64,000 nt of DNA from Paenibacillus sp. J2TS4 (GCF_018403245.1 NZ_BOSH01000003.1:310001-374000), one strand, 5' to 3'; counted from the stretch's first letter, positions 9,376 to 18,653 are shown. Program-made: numbers and translations. Notes: a model not told the origin generated them from the sequence alone.

Positions 9376-9421
9376 CGCCGCTACAAGAGAGGACTTCCTA
9401 GATAAGGGAAGTCCTCTTTTC
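9376..9421 (+). terminator. Terminator / hairpin repeat copy B after the isomerase
   Basis: CGCCGCTACAAGAGAGGACT leads into a stem closed by GGGAAGTCCTCTTTTC. The stem GAGGACTTCC/GGGAAGTCCTC with a trailing T-run is terminator-like. It is a near copy of 8125-8171. Confidence 0.75.
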
Positions 9422-9487
9422 AAATCATGATTGCGGGAGTGAAAGCACGTCTATTACTTGTAATATGGTGTGATATGAGAAAAAAGC

Positions 9488-9660
9488 TGCGATCATACAG
9501 CTTTTTTGCTGCTGTTGGGCGTAACCAGGAGGTTTCCTGCGATAATACATGCTTTTCTCTTCTAAGCTCACTTACAGGCAGTTACGAATTAAAAATCCTG
9601 TATTTTTGCAGGCTTCTGCTCATCGCAACCGATTTCGACTGAAAAGGCTGTACTTTCGCA
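9488..9660. repeat. Box array island 2: four 12-mers at 50/61/50 bp
   Basis: Boxes begin at 9488 (TGCGATCATACA), 9538 (TGCGATAATACA), 9599 (TGTATTTTTGCA) and 9649 (TGTACTTTCGCA). The first two are in one orientation and the last two are their inverted form. No real gene is visible in the 9163-9772 gap apart from the terminator at its start. Confidence 0.8.
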
Positions 9661-9772
9661 AGTATTTGAGTCACTAAGCCACGGGCAGTCTAAATTCCAT
9701 TGGGATCGGTTAACGGTACTGAGCAGCTATCTTGCTTGGAACATACTTGCTCAGAGCTTACTCGCTTAGAAC

Positions 9773-10711
9773 TTATTCACTCGGAACTTGCTCGCCGAGA
9801 GGCTCCAATTGGTTCACGGTCACCTCGATGGAGTGGTAGCCGCTAAACTCCCCTTTCCCTGCGCTTTCGAAAGTGGTGGCGCTGAAGTATTGTTCGCTGC
9901 CGGATGCCGTGCCTATAGCATCTGCGCTTCCCAATGAGCGTCCTTCGGCATCATAGAAGGTCAGCGTGACATCGTAGCGGTATCTTCCCGTCTTGTTCAA
10001 GCTGATCCATCCCTCCAGCATCGTATACCCGTTCTGAGTGAGGAATCGAAAATCTCCGACAGTCACGCTGTTGGTTGGATCGCGGTTCGTAACCGTGGGA
10101 GGAATCGGCTGCCCCATAGGCTGCGGTCCCACCTTTACCAGGGAGGCGAAGGCGTACCCGGATACATCTTGATCCGCGACTGCTTTGAAATCCTTGATTT
10201 GATCTCCCGGTGGATCGAAAGTCGTGCGGAAGGGAGCTTTCCCCATATAACGGCCTTGACTGTCCAGAAACCAGATTTCTCCGGTTACGTCGACCTCTTT
10301 TTCCAGATTGATGGTCGATTTTCTGGAATGGGCCATGGCCTCCCAATGCTGCTGCCCGACAAACAGCTTACCTTCGACGATGGTTTGATTTTCCTCTTTG
10401 GAAACTTGCAGATGACCTGCCCGAATTCCATTTTTGACGTTTCTCACCTGAAAATCCGAATCGATTTGGATCGTTTTGTCTTCATCGTTATAAGCGACGA
10501 CAGCTCCCAAGCTCTCTGAAACATATCGGATAGGCACATAAGCATGGCCATCTACGTTCAAGGTGGAGTACCCTTCGGGTAATTCCTGCCGCTCTCCGTT
10601 GATTTCATATTTTACCGGAAACAGCACCGCTTGGATGGCGTCACCCGCGTACACGACTGAAGTTCCCGCAACCATCGCACCTAGCACGAAGCCTATCATA
10701 TATTTTTTCAC
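9773..10711 (-). CDS. Secreted protein with copper amine oxidase N-terminal-like (stalk) domain
   Basis: The 312-residue protein starts with a signal peptide (MKKYMIGFVLGAMVAGTSVVYA) and is followed by a stalk domain: a beta-rich segment with VDGHAYVPIRYVSESLGAVV and DDKTIQ-like ending (about 45-85), the PF07833 pattern common in secreted Paenibacillus proteins. The rest (about 95-312) is beta-rich and unrecognised, with two similar halves that may be immunoglobulin-like modules (for example GKLFVGQQHWEAMAHS and YTMLEGWISLNKTGRYRYDV). The start codon is GTG at 10711 with GGAGGG eight to nine bases upstream. The role is probably cell-wall or extracellular; no catalytic site is visible. A smaller stalk protein with a related N-terminus lies in the phage module at 59052-59765. 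Confidence 0.88.
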   Translation of the reverse strand: MKKYMIGFVLGAMVAGTSVVYAGDAIQAVLFPVKYEINGERQELPEGYSTLNVDGHAYVPIRYVSESLGAVVAYNDEDKTIQIDSDFQVRNVKNGIRAGHLQVSKEENQTIVEGKLFVGQQHWEAMAHSRKSTINLEKEVDVTGEIWFLDSQGRYMGKAPFRTTFDPPGDQIKDFKAVADQDVSGYAFASLVKVGPQPMGQPIPPTVTNRDPTNSVTVGDFRFLTQNGYTMLEGWISLNKTGRYRYDVTLTFYDAEGRSLGSADAIGTASGSEQYFSATTFESAGKGEFSGYHSIEVTVNQLEPLGEQVPSE

Positions 10712-11437
10712 AATCTATCCCTCCCATATAAATTCTCCTACAGCTTCCTTGTGGCTATTTAATCTTTACTTCCACCTAACAACCATAATTAATGCTTCAC
10801 ATGAAAATACTCCAGCTGCTATCGTCTTCCCATTTGAATTCTTCATTTAACAATGATTTCCATAAAATTAGACGTTGGGGCAGGCTTAAAGTTGCTGCTT
10901 AAATGGGGAGTTATTCCTTAAGAATGCTGTGATGTCTCACGCTTATCCGACAAGTGATGCTGCGATAATCCAAGGTTCTGTCTGCTCCGTTTGGATCCTC
11001 ATCTTCAGTTTTAATGGGCATGGCTAACTTGCTTATTGAAGGTCACGACTACCACGTGTTAAATGATATCGTTACTTTTGTAAAATATTCCCTTTAGGAC
11101 AGGGCCTTACTATACTATAATTAGAAACGAATGAAAATCGCTTTTCGTGACTAGCACCTGCACAAATGATGAATGCGCTTACTTTTGATGGGAAGAAGAA
11201 GAGGAGCAGCATTAGAACCAAACAGTGGGGGCAGCAGAATTAGTAGAAGCAGCAATAGTAGCAGTTGAAGCCGTATTAGAAGTAGGAAGGAAAAGTAGCA
11301 GTCGAAGCAGCACTAGCAGTAGGAAGTAAAAGGGCAGTTGAAACAGCAGTGAAGCGTTGCAATGTTTTTCCTGCAAGATCATTTAGGTTTGGTTCATACA
11401 TGATTACTTGAAAATTCATGGAAAGGACGAGAACCGG
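10712..11437. other. Intergenic region with a purine-rich low-complexity tract
   Basis: No gene is supported here. From about 11190 to 11356 the plus strand is a decayed run of GAAG, GCAG, AGTAG and GGAAG units with few pyrimidines, so the strand asymmetry is strong. It may be an expanded simple repeat; coding use is unlikely because all frames carry stops. Confidence 0.5.
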
Positions 11438-13807
11438 ATGAGGATGAACGGTTGGCTGGATCGCTGGGAGGTGTCCGGGAAGCATCGGGTGTTTATCCGG
11501 CTGCTTATTCCGTACCTGCTCGTTATGCTTATCCCTTTGCTGCTGGGCTGGCTAGTCTATAACAAATCTTTGGCTGTGATGGAGAAGGAAGCGGTCAAAG
11601 GCATGCTGGGGTCTTTGGAGCAGAGCAAGCAGATTCTCGAGACGCGCCTGACGGAGCTCGATTCTATTATGCAGCAGTTGGTTTGGGACCCGAAAATTAA
11701 TGGCTTTCGCAATGTGACCAAGCCGTTCCACGGGGCGAATACCTATCGTGTTTTAGAGACCCGGGGCTCCCTGTACGATCATTCGGTGACGAATAATTTT
11801 ATTTTAGATTATTTTGTTGTGTTCAAAAACAGTAATCTGGCCCTTTCCGTGGGCCGCTCCTATCCGCTCCCGTACTTTTACAAGCATGTCCTGAATTATG
11901 ATGGAATGGCTTATGAAGATTGGAGGGAACTGGTGTTTGGCGAGCATTTTGCCCGTACCGTCCTTCCCGCCCGCCCCGTTCTCTATGAAGGAAAATCTTA
12001 CGAGATGGTGACTGAGCTTCAATCGTTCGGGTATCCGGGCAATGTTCTCGGCTCGGCGGTTATTGTTATTGACAATCAACAAATTCAGAAGCTGCTGGAA
12101 GGGCTGGATTTCAGCAGTGGAGGGTGGGCGGCGGTCGTTGACGAGGAGGGCAGCATGATTAGCGGATTGCGGATTCATTCAGAGGATCCTTTGCCCGTAG
12201 CTGCGGAAGAGCTGACAGACGGGAGAGGAGTCATTCGAACGACGGTCGATGCCACGAAAATGATGATCGCCTATACGACCTCCAAGTATAATGGCTGGAC
12301 CTACATGGCTGCGCAGCCTGTTCATGCCGTATTGGAAAAAGTGAATTACATTAAAAAAACGACGTTCTTGCTCACCTTCCTCTTCTTAAGCTTGGGGGTA
12401 ACCATCTCCTATGTAATGGCTTATCGGACGAGCAAGCCCCTAAGGACGATTATTCATACGATCCGGGAAAAAATGGGGTCGGACAAGGCCGCCGGCAAGG
12501 ATGCGTTCCGTCTGATTGGCGATGCCGTGTCGGGACTGATCGAAGATAACCGCCAGCTTCAGGTCATGCTGAAGCGCCAGGCTCCGCTGCTTCGGGCTTC
12601 CTTCTTCGAACGGCTGCTTAAAGGGGAATGGATGAGCGATAAGGACGCCGAAGCTCATCTGCTCCACCTGGGAATCGACTGGCTCGGGAGGCCGTGCGTT
12701 GTCACGATTGTCGATCTGTCAGGCAGGCAAACGCCGGTGACAGAGGACTGGCTGGAGGAAACGGACGTCAACCGTATCTTCGTGAAGGAGCTGCTGCGGG
12801 ATAAGATAGGGGAGAACGGCTATATGCATGATATGGCCGAGCATCAGATCGTCATTATCTATATGGGCGGGGAGGGGTGCACACTCGAATGCTGCAAGCA
12901 ATGGGCCGCAAAGCTGAACGAAGCGGACCGGGCCATCATCGACAGGCTCGGGATAGCTCCGGTCTATGGGGTCGGGAATGGATATGACAGTATTTTGCAG
13001 GCGGCCCATTCCTATGAAGAAGCCAAGAAAGCTCTTCATTCCGCTGCTATTCGGCAGGAAGGCAAGACGATAGTATGGCATAGGGAGCTGACCGAGGAAG
13101 CGGGGTACGGCTATTATCCGGACAGTGTAGAGAGAAAGCTGTTTCATCTGGCCAGCGCGGGTGACAAGCAGGGGACGGTCGAGACGCTGGAAGGGGTGTA
13201 TGAAGAGAACTTCGTGCGGAGAAGGCTCTCGCCGCCCATGCTTCGTCTACTGATTTACCAGCTATGGGGAACAGCAATGAAGGCAGCTGATCAAGTCTCG
13301 TTGTCGAGGGACGAAATCTTCGAGGCCTATCAGCTTTCTCATAGTCGGACCGAAGGCTTTGAAGGAATAACGTTCGCTTACCGGACGATATGCCGAACCT
13401 TCGAGAAGCTGTGTGACGAGATCAATGACAGGAAAAAGAGCCAGAATGTCCTCCTGCTGGAGAATATGCTTTCCTACATTCAAGCCTCCTACGGTCGATC
13501 CGATCTCTGTCTCGATGGAATGAGCTCGGATTTGCAAATGAACAAAGTGTATTTGTCCCAATTTTTTAAAGAGCAGACGGGCGTGAATTTCTCAGACTAC
13601 GTGGAGCGGCTTAGAATGGATAAAGCGCGTGAGCTGCTGAAGACGACCGAGCTGCCGGTGAACGAGATAGCCGTTCAGACCGGCTATAATTCCGCCAACA
13701 CCTTTTGCCGTGCGTTCAAACGGATCAATGGGTTAAGCACGACCGATTATCGCCGGTCCGCTTCGTTGTCATCCGCCTCGATAACGAGCAGACAGGCAGC
13801 AGACTGA
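11438..13807 (+). CDS. Membrane-anchored AraC-family regulator (YesN/YtdP-like sensor)
   Basis: The 789-residue protein has two transmembrane segments (VFIRLLIPYLLVMLIPLLL near 20-40 and TTFLLTFLFLSLGVTISYVM near 308-328) enclosing an extracellular sensor region. A cytoplasmic linker follows, and a C-terminal AraC domain with two helix-turn-helix units (LCLDGMSSDLQMNKVYLSQF and ELPVNEIAVQTGYNSANTFC, then RAFKRINGLSTTDYR). I choose the ATG at 11438 because GAAAGGA precedes it; the TTG at 11408 is the alternative. Regulators of this layout control adjacent sugar ABC transporters in Paenibacillaceae, and the next three genes form one. A strong terminator after the gene separates the two transcripts. 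The sensed ligand is probably an extracellular oligosaccharide or its binding protein. Confidence 0.92.
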   Translation: MRMNGWLDRWEVSGKHRVFIRLLIPYLLVMLIPLLLGWLVYNKSLAVMEKEAVKGMLGSLEQSKQILETRLTELDSIMQQLVWDPKINGFRNVTKPFHGANTYRVLETRGSLYDHSVTNNFILDYFVVFKNSNLALSVGRSYPLPYFYKHVLNYDGMAYEDWRELVFGEHFARTVLPARPVLYEGKSYEMVTELQSFGYPGNVLGSAVIVIDNQQIQKLLEGLDFSSGGWAAVVDEEGSMISGLRIHSEDPLPVAAEELTDGRGVIRTTVDATKMMIAYTTSKYNGWTYMAAQPVHAVLEKVNYIKKTTFLLTFLFLSLGVTISYVMAYRTSKPLRTIIHTIREKMGSDKAAGKDAFRLIGDAVSGLIEDNRQLQVMLKRQAPLLRASFFERLLKGEWMSDKDAEAHLLHLGIDWLGRPCVVTIVDLSGRQTPVTEDWLEETDVNRIFVKELLRDKIGENGYMHDMAEHQIVIIYMGGEGCTLECCKQWAAKLNEADRAIIDRLGIAPVYGVGNGYDSILQAAHSYEEAKKALHSAAIRQEGKTIVWHRELTEEAGYGYYPDSVERKLFHLASAGDKQGTVETLEGVYEENFVRRRLSPPMLRLLIYQLWGTAMKAADQVSLSRDEIFEAYQLSHSRTEGFEGITFAYRTICRTFEKLCDEINDRKKSQNVLLLENMLSYIQASYGRSDLCLDGMSSDLQMNKVYLSQFFKEQTGVNFSDYVERLRMDKARELLKTTELPVNEIAVQTGYNSANTFCRAFKRINGLSTTDYRRSASLSSASITSRQAAD

Positions 13808-13838
13808 TTGATTATAGCTATATTGCGACCCGGCGGCG

Positions 13839-13872
13839 GCCCCCTTCTCACAGGAGCGAAGGGGGCTTTTTC
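13839..13872 (+). terminator. Rho-independent terminator after the AraC-family regulator
   Basis: GCCCCCTTC and GAAGGGGGC form a nine-base GC-rich stem followed by a T-run. Nothing else recognisable lies between here and the permease gene at 14137. Confidence 0.9.
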
Positions 13873-14136
13873 TCATTGCCGGCTTAATCTTAACGATTGC
13901 ATATAGCCGCAGGAGATGCACATTTCCATGAACTATCGCGAGGGAGGCCATCCGGAATTGCTGATAACGGCGGCGATTGGCAAGCTTTATCCTAACTCGT
14001 GCACATTCGCTCCTCCATTTCGTATTTACAGCTTCGGAAAAGGGATGGTACTTTGTGGAATAAGCTTTAGCCGCAAGTCGAGCAAGCCTTGCAAGCCGAT
14101 TCCCGGCTCATTCGAAACAGGAAGGAGGTGAAAGTT

Positions 14137-15099
14137 CTGGAAGCAGCTAAACGACCTGTCTCCGCAAGACCGCGCAGCAGGGTGTCCGGTCCCACTCCTT
14201 TTCACAAAATAAAGAAGGGCTGGCGGCTGTATGCGCTTATCGCTCTCCCTGTCCTGTATATCCTCCTCTTTAAATATGTGCCGATGTACGGCGCTCAGAT
14301 CGCCTTTCGTGATTTCACGGCGACCCAAGGCATCTGGGGGAGCGATTGGGTCGGTCTGAAGCATTTCATCCGTTTTTTTAACTCCTACGAATTTGGCCGT
14401 TTGATGATGAATACGATCCTGCTCAGCGTGTACAGCCTGCTGGCGGGGTTCCCGTTTCCGATCATTCTGGCACTCAGTCTCAACTATGTCAAAAATGTGT
14501 TTTTCAAAAAATCGGTACAAATGATTACCTACGCCCCGCATTTTATATCCGTAGTTGTCATGGTCGGGATTATTCTCGAAATGCTTGATCCGCGGCACGG
14601 CATCGTCAATCAGCTCCTGACTATGCTGGGAATGGAGCCGATCCATTTTATGAGCCGGCCTGAAATGTTTAAATCGATCTACGTCTGGTCGGGAATTTGG
14701 CAGAATGTCGGATTCTCCTGCATCATTTATTTAGCCGCATTGGCGGGGATCGATCCATCGCTCCACGAGGCGGCCGTCGTAGACGGAGCCAGCAAGCTGC
14801 GCCGAATGTGGCACATCGACCTTCCGGGCATAATGCCCGTCGCTATTATCCTGCTCATTCTGAATACCGGACAGATGCTTGATGTCGGCTTCGAAAAAGT
14901 GCTGCTGATGCAAAATCCGTTAAATTTGCGCACGTCCGAAGTGATTGATACTTATGTCTACAAGGTCGGATTAACGTCCCAGGCTATGAATTATTCCTAT
15001 TCCTCAGCTATCGGCCTGTTCAAGTCGGTCATTAATCTGATTCTTCTTGTCGCCGTCAACAAAATCGCACAAAAAACGAAGCAGGCCAGCTTATGGTAG
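14137..15099 (+). CDS. Carbohydrate ABC transporter permease, LplB type
   Basis: The 320-residue protein has six transmembrane segments and the LplB/UgpA-type features FKYVPMYGAQIAFRDF after the first segment, and the ABC-permease EAA loop LHEAAVVDGASKLRRMWHID with the conserved G. It pairs with the next gene to form the membrane channel of a type I carbohydrate importer. The start is unusual. A near-perfect AAGGAGGTG stands seven bases before a CTG at 14137, while the TTG at 14089 has no ribosome site, so initiation at CTG is the best reading. The true ATP-binding subunit is not nearby, as is common for this class, which borrows a shared MsmX-like ATPase. Confidence 0.9.
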   Translation: MEAAKRPVSARPRSRVSGPTPFHKIKKGWRLYALIALPVLYILLFKYVPMYGAQIAFRDFTATQGIWGSDWVGLKHFIRFFNSYEFGRLMMNTILLSVYSLLAGFPFPIILALSLNYVKNVFFKKSVQMITYAPHFISVVVMVGIILEMLDPRHGIVNQLLTMLGMEPIHFMSRPEMFKSIYVWSGIWQNVGFSCIIYLAALAGIDPSLHEAAVVDGASKLRRMWHIDLPGIMPVAIILLILNTGQMLDVGFEKVLLMQNPLNLRTSEVIDTYVYKVGLTSQAMNYSYSSAIGLFKSVINLILLVAVNKIAQKTKQASLW

Positions 15100-15126
15100 C
15101 TCATGACGGAAAGGAGGGCATGGACG

Positions 15127-16023
15127 ATGGAGCATTCCGCGATTAGAGAGTCGAGAGGCGACCGGCTTTTTTCATTAGTAAACTACACCATTCTTTCGTT
15201 GTTTTTAATCACTATACTGTACCCCCTAGTTTATGTGGTGAGCGCTTCCATCAGCGATTCGAGCGCCGTTATCTCCGGTGAAGTATGGCTGTGGCCGGTC
15301 CGGCCCGGCTTGGATGGTTATGAGGCGGTGTTCAAGCACAAGCTTATTTGGACAGGCTTCCGTAACGCGGCTTATTATACGCTGCTGGGCACCCTGATTA
15401 ACGTCGTTATGACGATTCTGGCCGCCTATCCGTTGGCCAGAAAAGATTTTTACGGGAGAAACGTATTGATGTTTCTGTTCGTATTCACGATGCTGTTCTC
15501 GGGCGGATTGATTCCAACCTATTTGCTCGTCAAGGATCTGGGGCTTCTCAATACGACCTGGGCCATGGTTCTGCCTAATGCGCTGGCCATCTGGAACGTC
15601 ATCATTACTCGGACTTACTTCCAATCGACGATCCCCGATGAACTTCTGGAGGCTGCCCAATTGGACGGCTGCAACGATTTTCAATTCGTCTGGAAGATAG
15701 TTGTTCCCTTATCGGGACCGATCATTGCCGTCATCACGTTGTTCTACGCTGTAGGCCACTGGAACTCGTTTTTTAACGCGCTCATTTATTTAAAGAGTCA
15801 GAAACTGTACCCGCTGCAGCTTGTTCTAAGGGACATTCTCGTTCAGAACGACGTCGATGTCATGATGCTGACCAACATCGAGGACGCGGCCAAGCGGGAA
15901 GGGCTGCGGGAGCTGCTTAAATATTCGCTTATTGTCGTTGCTACGGTTCCGCTGCTAATTATTTATCCGTTTGTGCAAAAATATTTTGTCAAAGGGGTTA
16001 TGATCGGTTCTTTGAAAGGCTAG
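15127..16023 (+). CDS. Carbohydrate ABC transporter permease, YtcP/LplC type
   Basis: The 298-residue protein has six hydrophobic segments, the typical opening ILYPLVYVVSASISD, and the EAA loop LLEAAQLDGCNDFQFVWKIV, ending FVKGVMIGSLKG as YtcP-type proteins do. It is the second permease half of the importer. I choose ATG 15127 because AAAGGAGGG lies eight bases upstream; the upstream ATG at 15103 lacks a site. The gap to the previous gene is under 30 bases, so the two permeases are surely co-transcribed. Confidence 0.92.
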   Translation: MEHSAIRESRGDRLFSLVNYTILSLFLITILYPLVYVVSASISDSSAVISGEVWLWPVRPGLDGYEAVFKHKLIWTGFRNAAYYTLLGTLINVVMTILAAYPLARKDFYGRNVLMFLFVFTMLFSGGLIPTYLLVKDLGLLNTTWAMVLPNALAIWNVIITRTYFQSTIPDELLEAAQLDGCNDFQFVWKIVVPLSGPIIAVITLFYAVGHWNSFFNALIYLKSQKLYPLQLVLRDILVQNDVDVMMLTNIEDAAKREGLRELLKYSLIVVATVPLLIIYPFVQKYFVKGVMIGSLKG

Positions 16024-16108
16024 GGAGCAGCGAAGGATTCGGGTGCGAAGCTGAAGATCTATTGTTTAAGCTCCAGTCTGCCCTGCAAAATGATGAGGAG
16101 GGGTTCAC

Positions 16109-17755
16109 GTGAATAGAAGGATAATAGTTGCTATATCCGTCTGGATTAGCGCAATGCTGATCATCAGTGCTTGCACCGGCAAAGAGGCGCCGCCGGCGGC
16201 GGGGGAAGGAGCGTCCGCAGACAACATTACTCCAGCGGGGGAATTTCCGATAGCTAAAGAAAAAGTGACGTTGAAGGTGATGGTGGCTTCCAATCCGCAG
16301 GTAGAGGATTTTACGACGAATGAATTTACTAAGTATTTGGAAGAAAAGACGAATATTCACATCGAGTGGGAAGTCGTCCCGGAGAAATCCGCCGCCGAGA
16401 AGCTCAATCTGGTTCTGGCCGGGGGAGATTTGCCGGATGTCATTATGATGGGGGTATCGAGCGCCCAGCAAATGATTTTTGGCAGTCAAGGTGTGTTTCT
16501 CCCGTTGAACGACTTAATCGACAAGTATGGCAAGGAAACGAAAAGAATGTTCGAGGAAATGCCCGTCGTGCGAGAAACGATCACCGCCCCGGATGGGAAC
16601 ATATACGCTATGCCGTCCCCTAACGAATGCTACCATTGCTCGCTAGCCAACAAACTGTGGATCTACAAGCCTTGGCTGGATAAGCTCGGATTGGATATTC
16701 CGACGACGACGGATGAATTTTACGAGGTGTTGAAAGCGTTTAAGAATGAAGATCCGAATGGCAACGGCAATGCCGATGAAGTTCCATTCTCCGGTTCGCC
16801 TAATGCCTGGTATGCCCAGGTGGACGCCTTCCTGATGAACTCGTTTATCTATAATCCGGGGGGCGATCGGTTGTATCTGGTGGACGGCAAAGTGGACGTT
16901 CCTTACAATAAGCCGGAATGGAGAGAGGGCTTACAGTATTTGCACATGCTGTACAACGAAGGCTTGTTAGACCCGCAAGCACTCACCCAGGATTCGAATC
17001 AACTCAAGCAGCTGGGTGAGAATCCGGATATTCCGATTCTCGGAGCCACCTCCGGAGGGCATATGGGTGTGATGACCGAGTTTTATGGGAGCAGCGGCCG
17101 ATGGCTGGAATATGTGACGGTCCCTCCGTTGAAAGGACCGGATGGAGTGCAGCAAGCGACGTTCAGACCGTATCAGGTCGGCGCAGGCAACTTTGTCATC
17201 ACGAAGGCAACGAAGCACCCTGAAGCGGCCTTCCGGCTGGCTGACGCGCTGTATGACGAGGAAATGACACTCCGTACAACCCTCGGCCGACCGGGAGTGG
17301 AATGGGATTGGGCGGAGAAGGGCGAGCTCGGAATTAATGGCAAGCCGGCTATATGGAAGATGATTTCGGATTATGGACAGGTCCAGAATGTGCATTGGAA
17401 TCAGACGGGCCCGTCCTTCCGCACGAGCGACTTTCGCTTAGGGGAGGTAGCCAACCCGGACAAACCGTTGGAAGATATGCTGTATAAAGAAACGAAGCAA
17501 AATTACGAGCCGTATAAAGTGGACATGGAGCGGGTGCTGCCTCCGCTGTTCTTCAACAATGAGCAGGCATCCGAGCTGGCTGATCTGGCCAAAACGATCA
17601 ATGATCACGTGGAGGAGATGATGGCGCGGTTTATTACCGGGGATGCCAGTCTGGAGAAGGACTGGGACGGCTACGTCAAAAATTTGGAGAACATGAATTT
17701 GCCGAGGTTCCTCGAAATCAACCAGGAAGCCTACGATGCCAAGTACAATAAGTAA
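16109..17755 (+). CDS. Extracellular solute-binding lipoprotein (carbohydrate, LplA-like)
   Basis: The 548-residue protein starts with a lipoprotein signal peptide, VAISVWISAMLIISAC, with the lipobox cysteine at about residue 22. The body has family 1 binding-protein features such as KTNIHIEWEVVP, LNLVLAGGDLPDVIM and a calcium-like loop NEDPNGNGNADEVPFSGS (about 211-228). It is long for the class, like the LplA/YtcQ binding proteins that recognise large oligosaccharides. The start is GTG at 16109 behind AGGAGGGG. It closes the operon of the two permeases and is followed by an inverted repeat that can terminate transcription from both sides. Confidence 0.93.
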   Translation: MNRRIIVAISVWISAMLIISACTGKEAPPAAGEGASADNITPAGEFPIAKEKVTLKVMVASNPQVEDFTTNEFTKYLEEKTNIHIEWEVVPEKSAAEKLNLVLAGGDLPDVIMMGVSSAQQMIFGSQGVFLPLNDLIDKYGKETKRMFEEMPVVRETITAPDGNIYAMPSPNECYHCSLANKLWIYKPWLDKLGLDIPTTTDEFYEVLKAFKNEDPNGNGNADEVPFSGSPNAWYAQVDAFLMNSFIYNPGGDRLYLVDGKVDVPYNKPEWREGLQYLHMLYNEGLLDPQALTQDSNQLKQLGENPDIPILGATSGGHMGVMTEFYGSSGRWLEYVTVPPLKGPDGVQQATFRPYQVGAGNFVITKATKHPEAAFRLADALYDEEMTLRTTLGRPGVEWDWAEKGELGINGKPAIWKMISDYGQVQNVHWNQTGPSFRTSDFRLGEVANPDKPLEDMLYKETKQNYEPYKVDMERVLPPLFFNNEQASELADLAKTINDHVEEMMARFITGDASLEKDWDGYVKNLENMNLPRFLEINQEAYDAKYNK

Positions 17756-17780
17756 GCAGAATTCGTAATAGGAGAGGACA

Positions 17781-17824
17781 AAAGGCTGACTTTAAGCGGA
17801 ATACTTCCGTTAAAGTCAGCCTTT
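17781..17824. terminator. Convergent bidirectional terminator
   Basis: AAAGGCTGACTTTAA and TTAAAGTCAGCCTTT form a perfect 15-base stem. It lies between the plus-strand binding protein and the minus-strand yxcD. The T-run is better on the minus strand. Confidence 0.8.
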
Positions 17825-17911
17825 GCGATATTTGGTAGGGTTAGTACAAGCTTGAATCTGGAAGTTCGGTCTGGATAGAGGAGAGTAAGCTTGGAACCGC
17901 CTTGTCTGCTC

Positions 17912-18193
17912 CTAATCTTCACGAATGACGGCGAACATTTCGTCCTCCACGTCCAGTTCAATCTGACCGCGGAATACTCTGCGGTCGTATTCGGAAAGCA
18001 AATAGCGTTCGATTGCTTCCTTCATGTTCGATTCTATTAAAAATTGACTGCGGCCCTCTGCTGTAACTTCAGCGGAAAACCCTAGCTGTTCATCCCACAT
18101 AAGCTGTACTTGCACCTGAGTAGGCTGAATTTGCTTGCGCTCCGCGATATGAAGACAGATGGCGTTCATAATTTCTTGTTCATTTAATGTCAT
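17912..18193 (-). CDS. yxcD: YxcD family protein (DUF2653)
   Basis: The 93-residue protein begins MTLNEQEIMNAICLHIAERK and has the segment QVQLMWDEQLGFSAEVTAEG followed by an acidic C-terminus, the pattern I recognise as YxcD/DUF2653. No function is established for the family. It has no signal peptide or membrane segment and is probably cytosolic. It starts eight bases after the stop of the upstream gene on the same strand, so the two are one operon. Confidence 0.8.
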   Translation of the reverse strand: MTLNEQEIMNAICLHIAERKQIQPTQVQVQLMWDEQLGFSAEVTAEGRSQFLIESNMKEAIERYLLSEYDRRVFRGQIELDVEDEMFAVIRED

Positions 18194-18200
18194 ATCTTAA

Positions 18201-18653
18201 TTACCTCTTATAAGGATCATTGTGCATTTGCTGCTTCTTGCGACGGTCCATCGCATTGAAGATAGCGCGGACGATTGCAAAGATAACGAAAATGACGATG
18301 AACAGTGCAGCCAGATTAACCAACAAGCCGAGAATTTCTCCCATGAAGCCCATGCCGCCGAACAAGCCGCCGAACAGCATCCCAGCGAGTCCGCCGATCA
18401 TTAAGCCTTTCATTAAGCCGCCGCCGCTAAAAAATCCACGGTTGGCATTGGTGTTGGCGTTGTTAGTGGACTTGTTGGTAGCGGAATCTTGTTTAGCTTT
18501 GTCTTGATTCTTGGATGGCGTATTCTGCTGCTTGTTGAAGGTGCCGGTGTTGGAACGATAGCTGCCGCCCCTGGGCTTGGCGTCGACGATGGCTGGCGCT
18601 ACTGCTGCAAAAAGCACAAAGCAGGCCATGAAGACAAGAAAAAACTTTTTCAT
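18201..18653 (-). CDS. Small secreted/membrane protein with glycine-rich hinge (Tim44-like annotation possible)
   Basis: The 150-residue product has an N-terminal signal (MKKFFLVFMACFVLFAAVAP), a low-complexity Asn/Lys/Ser/Gln linker (about 35-75), a glycine- and methionine-rich hydrophobic stretch (GLMKGLMIGGLAGMLFGGLF), a second transmembrane segment (LLVNLAALFIVIFVIFAIV) and a basic tail. Proteins of this layout are sometimes labelled Tim44-like. No enzyme motif is visible. ATG 18653 is preferred because AGGAGGGG is five bases upstream. It precedes yxcD in one operon; the pair recurs in Bacilli, which hints at a linked envelope role. Confidence 0.82.
   Translation of the reverse strand: MKKFFLVFMACFVLFAAVAPAIVDAKPRGGSYRSNTGTFNKQQNTPSKNQDKAKQDSATNKSTNNANTNANRGFFSGGGLMKGLMIGGLAGMLFGGLFGGMGFMGEILGLLVNLAALFIVIFVIFAIVRAIFNAMDRRKKQQMHNDPYKR

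Noticed and set aside
9427..9642. 71-codon plus-strand open frame
   Set aside because: It overlaps the first boxes of island 2 and has no coding character.
13916..14131. 71-codon open frame before the LplB-type gene
   Set aside because: No family match or ribosome site, and it overlaps the start region of the permease gene.
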